The notes: a model not told the origin generated them from the letters alone. A stretch of 5,396 nucleotides of DNA from Candidatus Aenigmatarchaeota archaeon (GCA_016867675.1 VGIZ01000052.1:1-5396); one strand, 5' to 3'; shown: positions 1 to 4,745, counted from the first letter of the stretch. Program-made: numbers and translations.

Positions 1-78
1 GGCGACAAAACCGAATTTGTTGCACAAAATCTTGATCTTGACCAGTTCCCTGCCTGAAACCTTCCTGAGCGCGGGCAT
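1..78 (-). CDS. hicA: HicA-family mRNA interferase toxin, N-terminal fragment (runs off window)
   Basis: Only the first 26 codons are present, reading leftwards from the ATG at 78 to the window edge. They encode MPALRKVSGRE followed by LVKIKILCNKFGFVA, the usual HicA opening: a short basic segment, V-S-G-R/K-E-L, a first helix, then the K-F-G-F strand. HicA is a small double-stranded-RNA-binding-fold ribonuclease that cleaves mRNA during toxin activation. Its catalytic histidine, in the G-S-H segment, lies beyond the edge, so activity cannot be judged. The start codon is one base after the hicB stop, so the two are surely translated from one message. One oddity is a Lys-Ile repeat in helix 1 (ELVKIKIL, where ELVKIL is more usual), from a tandem six-base duplication. 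Family assignment is good despite the short fragment because the partner HicB lies directly upstream. Confidence 0.8.
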   Translation of the reverse strand, partial: MPALRKVSGRELVKIKILCNKFGFVA

Positions 79-79
79 C

Positions 80-277
80 CTATGCGACCTCAAAAACATT
101 CATTATGGGCTTCCCGTTCTCCTTCATCGGGAATTCCTCAAGATAAAGCTCGGTAGCCTCCTTTATGTTCCTCATGGCCTCTTCTATGGTCTTCCCCTGG
201 CTGACCGTGCCGACCTCGGGGCATTCAACCACGTACATGTCCTCTTCCCTGTGAATAACCGCAGTAAAGTACTTCAT
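80..277 (-). CDS. hicB: HicB-family antitoxin, short single-domain form
   Basis: The 65-residue protein opens MKYFTAVIHREEDMYVVECP and continues with EVGTVSQGKTIEEAMRNIKEA. This is the HicB partial RNase-H fold: a first beta strand, a hairpin with a Y/W-V-x-C/E-P centre, then the G-x-T/S-x-E-E-A helix. HicB neutralises HicA by direct binding. At this length it consists of the fold alone and lacks the C-terminal helix-turn-helix or ribbon-helix-helix domain of longer HicB proteins, as is common in archaea and cyanobacteria. Self-repression would therefore need another route. The ATG at 277 was chosen because family members begin at this M-K-Y/x-F. A TTG five codons upstream (292) is also open and sits about 25 bases from a TATA-like box, so a longer start cannot be excluded. 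The order hicB then hicA, with a one-base gap, implies coupled translation. Confidence 0.88.
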   Translation of the reverse strand: MKYFTAVIHREEDMYVVECPEVGTVSQGKTIEEAMRNIKEATELYLEEFPMKENGKPIMNVFEVA

Positions 278-281
278 AGAT

Positions 282-307
282 AATACACGCAATCAATACA
301 CGCAATC
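282..307. repeat. Perfect 13-bp tandem duplication upstream of hicB
   Basis: The unit AATACACGCAATC occurs twice head to tail with no mismatch (282-294 and 295-307). It lies between the hicB TATA-like box and the ATG. Its position over the expected transcription start would suit an operator, but a simple replication duplication explains the sequence equally well. Confidence 0.75.
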
Positions 308-310
308 TTA

Positions 311-320
311 GAATTATAAG
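311..320 (-). promoter_or_regulatory. Candidate TATA box of hicBA
   Basis: Read on the minus strand the segment is CTTATAATTC, an archaeal TATA-like element. Its centre lies about 39 bases before the ATG at 277 and about 25 bases before the alternative TTG at 292. Transcription would be expected to start near 290, within the 13-bp tandem repeat. The coiled-coil gene ends at 333 on the same strand, so hicBA may alternatively be read through from it. Confidence 0.45.
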
Positions 321-332
321 CCCTCGCTCCGA

Positions 333-956
333 TTACTCCATCTCAGAAGCCGTCTTCTTGGTCGGCGTCTCGGCTATCCTCTTGGCCTTCTCGCCTGCCA
401 TCTTCAGCGCGGTCTCCTCGTCCACTTCCTCAAGGTCCTCTATCGCCCTCATCAGCTCCACGGTTTCTGCGTCCGTCGGCAGCTCCTCCTTGCCGAAGAC
501 CTCCTTGAGCTTGTCCCGCACGTCGTCAATCTTGCCTTCCTCTATCGCCTTCTTCACATCCTCGTCAAACAGCACGTTCATCAGGTGGTCCACGTCTGAC
601 TTGAGCAGCTTGTCTATGAACTTGTTCTTCTTCTTGTCGGTCTGGTGCTCCCTCAGCGCCTCAACTAGCAGTATCAGCTGCATCTGGTGGATGTATCTTT
701 CAGCCTCCTGCTGCTTGGTGTTGCTCTCCAGCCGCAGGGTCTTTATCTTGGAGATGTTCAGCAGCTTCATGGGCTTGGGCTTGCCCTTGGACTCCATCAT
801 CAGCTTCTGCATCTTGTCCTGTATGACCTGCATCTCGTCGGAAATCCGCTCCACCCTCTTCTCCACCTTTATCCGCTCTTCCTGCAGCTCGTCCCTGTCC
901 AGGTGCTTGAACATGTCCTTTCCGAATATCTGCTTTATGTGGCTGTGAAGGTCCAT
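333..956 (-). CDS. Charged coiled-coil protein of unknown function
   Basis: The 207-residue product is not recognised. It has no signal peptide or membrane segment and is very rich in Lys and Glu. Residues about 22-57 form a long amphipathic helix. A Gly/Pro-rich turn follows (K-G-K-P-K-P, 57-62), then a second long helix (about 64-105), giving an antiparallel helical hairpin. A helical region follows (111-155), then an acidic helix (162-196) and a polar tail. This order superficially resembles ESCRT-III/Snf7 proteins, which have a basic hairpin and an acidic regulatory C-terminus. No diagnostic motif was seen, so that is only an analogy. The ATG at 956 is the first ATG in this frame, but the open frame continues upstream with protein-like sequence (EFDAKDEATC before the Met). 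The true N-terminus may therefore be longer (see 984-1149). hicBA follows 55 bases downstream on the same strand. Confidence 0.72.
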   Translation of the reverse strand: MDLHSHIKQIFGKDMFKHLDRDELQEERIKVEKRVERISDEMQVIQDKMQKLMMESKGKPKPMKLLNISKIKTLRLESNTKQQEAERYIHQMQLILLVEALREHQTDKKKNKFIDKLLKSDVDHLMNVLFDEDVKKAIEEGKIDDVRDKLKEVFGKEELPTDAETVELMRAIEDLEEVDEETALKMAGEKAKRIAETPTKKTASEME

Positions 957-983
957 GCATGTCGCCTCGTCCTTGGCATCGAA

Positions 984-1149
984 CTCGCTTGGCGATGTTG
1001 GCCAATGTGAGAGTTTCAGCTTTCGCCTTGCTCTTGATAGCGGTCTGCAACCGAGACTTCGTCTCGGTGCATCCCGAGACCCTGTCTCGGAGATGCTTTT
1101 GTTCTTCTGTTAAGCGCAGTTTCGGTTTATGATAATTCTTGTCGGGCAT
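984..1149 (-). pseudogene. Probable out-of-frame N-terminal part of the coiled-coil gene
   Basis: From an ATG at 1149 one frame encodes about 54 lysine-rich, protein-like residues, opening MPDKNYHKPKLRLTEEQK and ending TLANIAK. Shortly after this it becomes an Ala/Gly/Gln/Arg-rich shadow of the coiled-coil gene. Skipping one base, the G at 987, joins Ala-Lys (988-993) to Glu-Phe-Asp-Ala-Lys-Asp-Glu (966-986) and then the coiled-coil frame, giving a continuous product of about 270 residues. This points to a single-base insertion, whether an assembly error, a real frameshift mutation or programmed +1 frameshifting. The stretch also contains the paired hairpins at 1046-1096. Alternatives are an independent small ORF, or an untranslated leader that is open by chance. 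No recognised domain is present. Confidence 0.45.
1046..1096. repeat. Tandem pair of bulged hairpins sharing an outer arm
   Basis: Two near-identical palindromes lie in tandem. CCGAGAC-TTC-GTCTCGG occupies 1051-1067 and CCGAGAC-CCT-GTCTCGG occupies 1074-1090, each with a 7-bp perfect stem and a three-base loop. Both extend outward past a single unpaired A. In the first, TGCA at 1046-1049 pairs with 1068-1071, with A1050 bulged. In the second, GCATC at 1069-1073 pairs with GATGC at 1092-1096, with A1091 bulged. Bases 1069-1071 are needed by both outer stems, so the two full hairpins are mutually exclusive. There is no T-run after it on either strand that would make it a simple terminator. Confidence 0.8.
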
Positions 1150-1181
1150 ACTTTTAAACCCATATTAAGGCGGTGAAGCAC

Positions 1182-1190
1182 AATATTAAT
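1182..1190 (+). promoter_or_regulatory. Candidate TATA box of the surface-protein gene (possibly bidirectional)
   Basis: AATATTAAT is centred about 26 bases before the ATG at 1212, the standard spacing for a leaderless archaeal transcript. The reverse complement is equally A/T-rich and lies about 37 bases from the minus-strand ATG at 1149, so it could serve both directions. Other A/T elements nearby are TTTTAAA at 1152-1158 and CATATTAA at 1161-1168. GGCGGTGA at 1169-1176 resembles a Shine-Dalgarno core but has no suitably spaced ATG. Confidence 0.45.
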
Positions 1191-1211
1191 CAAGTGCTTT
1201 GCATGGCTAGG

Positions 1212-2279
1212 ATGAAGGGCTTCATGCACATAGTTGAGATAATCATAGTCGTCCTTGCCATGTTCGTTGTGATGGTCCAGCTCATGGGCACGCCCAACAT
1301 AGACACGGACTGGTCAAGGGTCTCGCTTTCCATGAAAGCTGACGACCTCCTGCACTCGCTGGAAGCGGCGGGCATTGAGTGGTTCAACAGCGCCCGGCTC
1401 TCCGCCGCCATAAACAGCACGCTGAACATGAGCAACCTGATTTACTCGGTCAGGCTGAGCAACGTGATAAAGCCCGACATGAGGGTGGGCTGCATCTGCT
1501 TCAATGAGGGCGAGTTCGCCGAGGTTAAGGCTGCGCTTGAAACCCCCACGTTCTCCATAAACAGCCAGAGCCCCGGCTTCCGCGTCGAGAACATCACGGC
1601 AGACGAGCTGCCGTTCAACTATAACGTGATAATCATTATGGACCGCAACATCAGCTACACCAACGCCTACAAATACCTTGCTAACGGCGGCGGGCTGATT
1701 GAGGTGCGCGACCTGAGCCTCATGCTTGCGGGCCCTGGCGAGAACTTCGGGGACGAGGGAAATGTCCATCAGAAGCTTTTCGGCATAGCCTTCTCAAGCG
1801 AGATGCCGCAGCCATCCCAGGCCGAGATATCGTTCAACTCGCAGGCAACCTTCCCGAACTCCACGTATTTCAACGTCTACAACTACTTCAGCCACATACC
1901 CAACAGCACAGGCATGAAAATCAACGAGACGCATTACTTTCCCGACTTCCTCGGCAGCGAAGAACAGATAAAGATAATCCTGCCATCGGCAAGGGCATTG
2001 ATGAACCAGAGCGGCACAGGCTCGCCTGCGCTCATAGTCAACAAGGCTGTTGCCGAGAACAGGGGAAGGACAGCCTGGCTCTCAGGTGGAAGGCTGCTGA
2101 CAGAGGACGACATGTCGGTCCTCATCAAGTCGCTGGCGATATGGGCAAGCGGCGAGGAGTTCAGCGTCCTGCCGAGCATCTCCATGGTCAGCCCCATGAA
2201 AGCCACAATGTGCAAGGTCTACAACCGCGACATGATGCAGCCCGTCGAGATAGAGCTGACGATGGGGAGCGTCTACTGA
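1212..2279 (+). CDS. Pilin-like, membrane-anchored surface protein with many N-glycosylation sequons
   Basis: The 355-residue product starts MKGFMHIVEIIIVVLAMF. A short basic tip with a Gly, then Phe, a Glu six residues after the Gly and about 17 hydrophobic residues resemble a type IV pilin (class III) signal, though Glu at +5 is canonical. The remaining 330 residues look extracellular, with no second membrane helix and eight N-x-S/T sequons (N68, N72, N127, N146, N216, N231, N238, N265). Residues 138-170 (a hydrophobic strand VIIIMD, then a helix, then NGGGLIEVRD) and 286-313 (GRTAWLSGG, then a helix) suggest an alpha/beta Rossmann-like or glutamine-amidotransferase-like fold, as in some bacterial and archaeal surface proteins. 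No catalytic triad is evident. The ATG at 1212 was chosen for the pilin-like N-terminus and TATA spacing; GTG 1173 and ATG 1203 are in-frame alternatives. Exact function unknown. Confidence 0.8.
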   Translation: MKGFMHIVEIIIVVLAMFVVMVQLMGTPNIDTDWSRVSLSMKADDLLHSLEAAGIEWFNSARLSAAINSTLNMSNLIYSVRLSNVIKPDMRVGCICFNEGEFAEVKAALETPTFSINSQSPGFRVENITADELPFNYNVIIIMDRNISYTNAYKYLANGGGLIEVRDLSLMLAGPGENFGDEGNVHQKLFGIAFSSEMPQPSQAEISFNSQATFPNSTYFNVYNYFSHIPNSTGMKINETHYFPDFLGSEEQIKIILPSARALMNQSGTGSPALIVNKAVAENRGRTAWLSGGRLLTEDDMSVLIKSLAIWASGEEFSVLPSISMVSPMKATMCKVYNRDMMQPVEIELTMGSVY

Positions 2280-2289
2280 GAAATCCTGA

Positions 2290-3231
2290 TTAGCCGTCAT
2301 CCTGCTGTTCAACAAGTTTGTCGTCAACGAATGCGTCCCTCCCCGATACGCGCGAGATGAGGAAAGCGTGGGATGGTATCATCCTTATCCTTCCCCTGTT
2401 GGTAATGGCCTCAGCCACATAACACTTGTCCTCATCCACGCCATTTATGACAAACCTTCTGGGGTTGCAGCCGTTCTTTATTGCGCGCCGCAGAAAGCTG
2501 GGAGCGTCAAACCTAAAATCGTCGGGCGCTTTTGCGCTGTCCACAGGATGGCTCCTTCTCGCAAAGTCGTAGGCAAGCAAGAAAACAGATTCGCTCAACC
2601 CAAACCCTGAAATCATGGGGGTTCTTTCTGTCCCCTCAACATCCATGGCTGCGCTTGAAGTGCCGGTTAGCATGCTGCAGGACTGAATGCCCATGAGAAA
2701 ATTCCTGACATTCCTTCCGTTCACATTGATGTCGCAGCCGTATATCGCGCCGGCCCAAAAGCCTTGCGCAGGGTCTTTCAGCGGCATGGCATATCCGTCT
2801 TCGAGCACAACCCCGGATTCAGCTTTGCTTCTGAAATCACCCTCTTTGCAAAATATGATATCCAACGGCTTTCCGTATGCCCTCAGGTCGCTGCGCCTCA
2901 GTATACTTGCAAATGCGCAGCTGGGTTCGTCGCATTCCGCGTTTATGTAAACGCCTCTTATCGGCCTGAACGGGTTCATGCCTCTTCCTGAAGCCTCCCT
3001 TAAGACATCATATATGTCGCCGCCATGCTCTTCGCCGCTGCGCTTCAGGGCATCAAGTATATCATACGCTATGTTATGCATCAAAAAACGTCTGCCATCG
3101 TCGAGATCCAGCCTGAGTTTGTATCCTGCCGGCCTGATGCCGAGCAGAAGTCCTCCGGCCATAGTGCCGAGTGGCTCTATGCCACCCTCCCTTTCCACGA
3201 CTCCGTAGCTTTCAACCTTTCTCAGCGCCAT
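2290..3231 (-). CDS. Unrecognised 313-residue soluble protein
   Basis: I do not recognise this protein. It has no signal peptide or membrane helix. It appears to be a mixed alpha/beta protein with seven cysteines (100, 105, 128, 166, 185, 255, 270), two of them in a C-x4-C spacing. Conspicuous stretches are a Gly-rich beginning (GTMAGGLLLGIRPAGYKLRL, 22-41), GMNPFRPIRGVYIN (84-97), FWAGAIYGCDINVNGRNVRN (159-178) and a basic NPRRFVINGVDEDKCYVAEA segment (256-275). The N-terminal part could be a small beta-barrel, but that is a guess. The ATG at 3231 lies about 25 bases from a strong TATA box, which supports this start and a leaderless message. The gene is divergent from aIF1A and converges on the surface-protein gene with only 10 bases between stop codons. 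Codon choice is less GC-biased at third positions than in aIF1A or Dim2, hinting at lower expression or a different history. Confidence 0.82.
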   Translation of the reverse strand: MALRKVESYGVVEREGGIEPLGTMAGGLLLGIRPAGYKLRLDLDDGRRFLMHNIAYDILDALKRSGEEHGGDIYDVLREASGRGMNPFRPIRGVYINAECDEPSCAFASILRRSDLRAYGKPLDIIFCKEGDFRSKAESGVVLEDGYAMPLKDPAQGFWAGAIYGCDINVNGRNVRNFLMGIQSCSMLTGTSSAAMDVEGTERTPMISGFGLSESVFLLAYDFARRSHPVDSAKAPDDFRFDAPSFLRRAIKNGCNPRRFVINGVDEDKCYVAEAITNRGRIRMIPSHAFLISRVSGRDAFVDDKLVEQQDDG

Positions 3232-3251
3232 GACAGCCGTTTGGCAGGAAA

Positions 3252-3259
3252 TTTTATAA
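3252..3259 (-). promoter_or_regulatory. TATA box of the 313-residue protein gene
   Basis: On the minus strand this reads TTATAAAA, a near-consensus archaeal TATA box. Its centre is about 25 bases before the ATG at 3231, so transcription should begin at or beside the start codon. It shares an 86-base divergent intergenic region with the aIF1A promoter. Confidence 0.75.
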
Positions 3260-3288
3260 CCTTAGCGCATGACGGGTCGCGATTTGCC

Positions 3289-3295
3289 TTTAAAT
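3289..3295 (+). promoter_or_regulatory. TATA box of aIF1A
   Basis: TTTAAAT lies about 26 bases before the aIF1A ATG at 3318, the expected placement for a leaderless transcript. No Shine-Dalgarno sequence precedes this ATG. It is about 35 bases from the opposing TATA box at 3252-3259, so the two pre-initiation complexes would be close neighbours and may interfere or be co-regulated. Confidence 0.7.
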
Positions 3296-3317
3296 CACGC
3301 TGCTGCAAATAGATAGC

Positions 3318-3611
3318 ATGCCCGAAGAGCAGCCGACAGAGATGATAAGGGTGCGCATGCCGCGCGGCAGGGAGCAGATAGGCGTGATAGACGAGATGCT
3401 CGGCGCAAGCAGGTTCAGGGTGACGGGCAAGGACGGCAGGACGCGCATCTGCAGGATACCGGGAAAGTTCAGGAAGAGCGTCAAGATATCGCCCGGCGAC
3501 CTCGTGCTCATCGAGCCGTGGGAGATAGAGCCTGACGCGAAGGCGGACATCATCTGGATTTACACGCGCACGCAGGCGGGCTGGCTCAGGAAAAGGGGAA
3601 TGTGGCAATAG
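3318..3611 (+). CDS. eif1A: Archaeal translation initiation factor 1A (aIF1A)
   Basis: The 97-residue protein matches the aIF1A/eIF1A family across its length. It has a short unstructured head with MIRVRMPRGRE, then an S1-type OB fold containing IGVIDEMLGASRFRV and TGKDGRTRICRIPGKFRK, then PGDLVLIEPWE, and a closing D-x-x-x-I-W-I-Y segment. aIF1A binds the A site of the small ribosomal subunit and helps recruit mRNA and initiator tRNA. Length is normal for the archaeal form, and the basic Arg/Lys residues of the RNA-binding face are present. It is the first gene of a same-strand series followed by the NYN and Dim2-like genes, although an A/T-rich promoter-like element follows its stop immediately. 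The ATG is supported by homology and by the TATA box 26 bases upstream. Confidence 0.96.
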   Translation: MPEEQPTEMIRVRMPRGREQIGVIDEMLGASRFRVTGKDGRTRICRIPGKFRKSVKISPGDLVLIEPWEIEPDAKADIIWIYTRTQAGWLRKRGMWQ

Positions 3612-3616
3612 GCTGG

Positions 3617-3627
3617 TTTATATATAT
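3617..3627 (+). promoter_or_regulatory. TATA-like element upstream of the NYN gene
   Basis: TTTATATATAT begins six bases after the aIF1A stop. Transcription starting about 26 bases after its centre (near 3648) would give a leader of roughly 47 bases containing the hairpin at 3659-3680. A second A/T-rich stretch, AAATTATTAT (3637-3646), would start transcription inside the hairpin. The element suggests that NYN-Dim2 can be transcribed independently of aIF1A. Confidence 0.55.
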
Positions 3628-3658
3628 CCGTTCGCCAAATTATTATCAGTTATGCTCG

Positions 3659-3680
3659 CTATCGGTGCTTGCGCCGATAG
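3659..3680 (+). promoter_or_regulatory. Leader hairpin with CUUG tetraloop before the NYN gene
   Basis: CTATCGG (3659-3665) pairs with CCGATAG (3674-3680). Inside it, T3666-G3673 (a wobble pair) and G3667-C3672 extend the stem to nine pairs, closed by the loop C-T-T-G. G(CUUG)C is a known stable RNA tetraloop. The hairpin ends 14 bases before the NYN ATG. No T-run follows, so a terminator is unlikely; an RNA-level control or processing element is more plausible. Confidence 0.6.
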
Positions 3681-3694
3681 GCAATATTATTCTT

Positions 3695-4255
3695 ATGGAC
3701 AAGGCTGCGGTTTTCATAGACAACGGATATTTCAAAAGGGTGCTTAGGGCAACGTCTGCCCAAGGCATTAACCTTGAGGCGTTCTCCAAGTGGCTGTGCA
3801 GCAGGGTCAATGCCGAATGGTACAGGACTTATTTTTATGACTGCATGCCGCACCAGAGCAACCCGCCAACCGATCAGGAAAGGCAGATGTTTTCAAGGAT
3901 GAACCGGTTCATATACAGCATAGGCAAGCTGCCGCGCTTTCAGGTCAGGATGGGAAGGCTGATAAGGCTTCCTGACGGCCACTTCAAGCAAAAGGGCGTG
4001 GACATACAACTTACCATAGACCTGCTTAGGCTCAGTCTGCGTCGTGACATACAAAAGGCCATACTGGTTGCCTGTGACAGCGACTTCGTTCCTGCCGTGC
4101 AGGAAGCGAGGAATGAGGGCGTTCTGGTTTTTGCCTGCTTTTCTAGGGCGGGCGGATGCGGCATACATGACGAGCTTCACACCAACTGCGACGACAGGAT
4201 AGAATTAAAGGCGGAGAGCTTCAATGAAATGAAATTTTTGCCGGATGGGAGATGA
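3695..4255 (+). CDS. NYN-domain (LabA/DUF88, PIN-like) putative ribonuclease
   Basis: The 186-residue protein carries the acidic motifs of the NYN branch of the PIN-like nuclease fold. These are AVFIDNGYF (Asp9), KQKGVDIQLTIDLL (Asp103, Asp109) and ILVACDSDFVPAV (Asp128, Asp130). Together they would form a divalent-metal site for RNA cleavage. The extra segment 45-95 is basic and aromatic, as in related proteins. Near the C-terminus is an unusual C155-x2-H158-x3-H162-x2-C165 arrangement where family members usually show an S-x-x-L-x-x-x-A-D pattern; it could bind zinc. The start at 3695 was chosen because MDKAAVFIDN is the normal opening. A longer frame from GTG 3602 would translate through the promoter and hairpin. 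The gene ends one base before the Dim2-like ATG, implying co-translation. The substrate is unknown; context suggests RNA or ribosome processing. Confidence 0.9.
   Translation: MDKAAVFIDNGYFKRVLRATSAQGINLEAFSKWLCSRVNAEWYRTYFYDCMPHQSNPPTDQERQMFSRMNRFIYSIGKLPRFQVRMGRLIRLPDGHFKQKGVDIQLTIDLLRLSLRRDIQKAILVACDSDFVPAVQEARNEGVLVFACFSRAGGCGIHDELHTNCDDRIELKAESFNEMKFLPDGR
4247..4255 (+). promoter_or_regulatory. Shine-Dalgarno-like site deciding the Dim2 start
   Basis: GGGAGATGA sits just before the ATG at 4257 and closely matches the archaeal Shine-Dalgarno core GGAGGTGA. It overlaps the end of the NYN frame and includes its TGA stop. It would be downstream of the alternative ATG at 4245, so it favours 4257 and suggests termination-reinitiation coupling. 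Confidence 0.55.
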
Positions 4256-4256
4256 C

Positions 4257-4739
4257 ATGACAACCGAATCGCTTCTCATACCCGAGGAAAGGAAGCCCGC
4301 GCTTATCGGCAAAGATGGCAGGACAAAAGCGGGCATAGAGAAGGCGACAAACACCAAAATCAGCGTCAGCGACGGCGTTGAGATAGAGGGCGAGGCTGTG
4401 GCCGTGATGACAGCCTGCAACATAGTGACGGCCATCGCCCGCGGATTCTCCCCGAAGGATGCCATGCTGCTGCTGGACGAGGAGAACTGCATAGACGTCA
4501 TCTCGCTGCGCGGCGAGACGCCGAAAGCTGAGAAGCGCCTGCTGGCGCGCGTCATAGGCAAGAACGGACAGGCGAAGAAGACCATAGAGGACGAGACGGG
4601 CGCGAGGCTGGCCATCTACGGCAAGACAATCTCCATCATCGGGACAGCGGAGCAGCTGGCGCACGCGCGCAGCGCTGTGGAGCTTCTCCTGCAGGGCAAG
4701 ACGCACGCCTACGCATTCAAGAGGATGAAGGGCGGCTGA
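4257..4739 (+). CDS. Dim2/Pno1-type two-KH-domain RNA-binding protein
   Basis: The 160-residue protein has two KH domains. KH1 covers about residues 4-62 with the loop GKDG at 18-21 (ALIGKDGRTKAGIEKATNTK). KH2 covers about 88-150 with GKNG at 101-104 (RVIGKNGQAKKTIEDETGAR). The tail, ARSAVELLLQGKTHAYAFKR, matches the conserved end of archaeal Dim2/Krr1-like proteins. These bind the 3' region of small-subunit rRNA precursor. In eukaryotes Pno1/Dim2 holds the 18S 3' end for the endonuclease Nob1, and the archaeal homologue is reported to contact aIF2alpha and Nob1. It is somewhat short for the family (often 180-220 residues). Linkage to aIF1A is typical; the usual Rio1 kinase neighbour is not in the window, and an NYN gene lies directly upstream instead. 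ATG 4245 is in frame and would add four residues overlapping the NYN gene. ATG 4257 is preferred for its Shine-Dalgarno-like site. Confidence 0.92.
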   Translation: MTTESLLIPEERKPALIGKDGRTKAGIEKATNTKISVSDGVEIEGEAVAVMTACNIVTAIARGFSPKDAMLLLDEENCIDVISLRGETPKAEKRLLARVIGKNGQAKKTIEDETGARLAIYGKTISIIGTAEQLAHARSAVELLLQGKTHAYAFKRMKGG

Positions 4740-4745
4740 GCGAGC

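Noticed and set aside
358..948. Long plus-strand open frame of 196 codons opposite the coiled-coil gene.
   Set aside because: It is Ser/Leu/Phe-rich, as expected from antisense reading of Lys/Glu/Asp codons, with no start signal or recognisable motif.
700..983. Continuation of the frame from ATG 1149 inside the coiled-coil gene.
   Set aside because: After about residue 54 the translation becomes Ala/Gly/Gln/His-rich, typical of a shadow of the strongly coding frame. Only the upstream part looks real.
1051..1090. Hairpins as a transcription terminator.
   Set aside because: No T-run follows the hairpins on either strand beyond a short TTTT at 1097-1100, and they lie upstream of the coiled-coil gene on its strand, where a terminator would make little sense.
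2280..2289. Terminator between the convergent surface-protein and 313-residue genes.
   Set aside because: The gap is only 10 bases and shows neither an inverted repeat nor a T-run; termination must occur within the opposing gene.
3602..3694. In-frame GTG extension of the NYN gene overlapping the end of aIF1A.
   Set aside because: It would translate through the TATA-like box and leader hairpin, and homologues start at the M-D-K-A-A-V-F-I-D-N-type opening. The ATG at 3695 is preferred.
3426..4326. Shared G-K-D-G-R-T motif in aIF1A and in KH1 of the Dim2-like protein.
   Set aside because: It is a short coincidence: in aIF1A it lies in an OB-fold loop and in the KH protein it is the GxxG loop. 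Surrounding sequences are unrelated.
4404..4531. Possible C/D box small RNA: GTGATGA at 4404 and CTGA at 4528.
   Set aside because: The boxes are about 120 bases apart, lie inside the KH gene, and have no flanking terminal stem. Archaeal C/D RNAs are usually about 50-70 bases.
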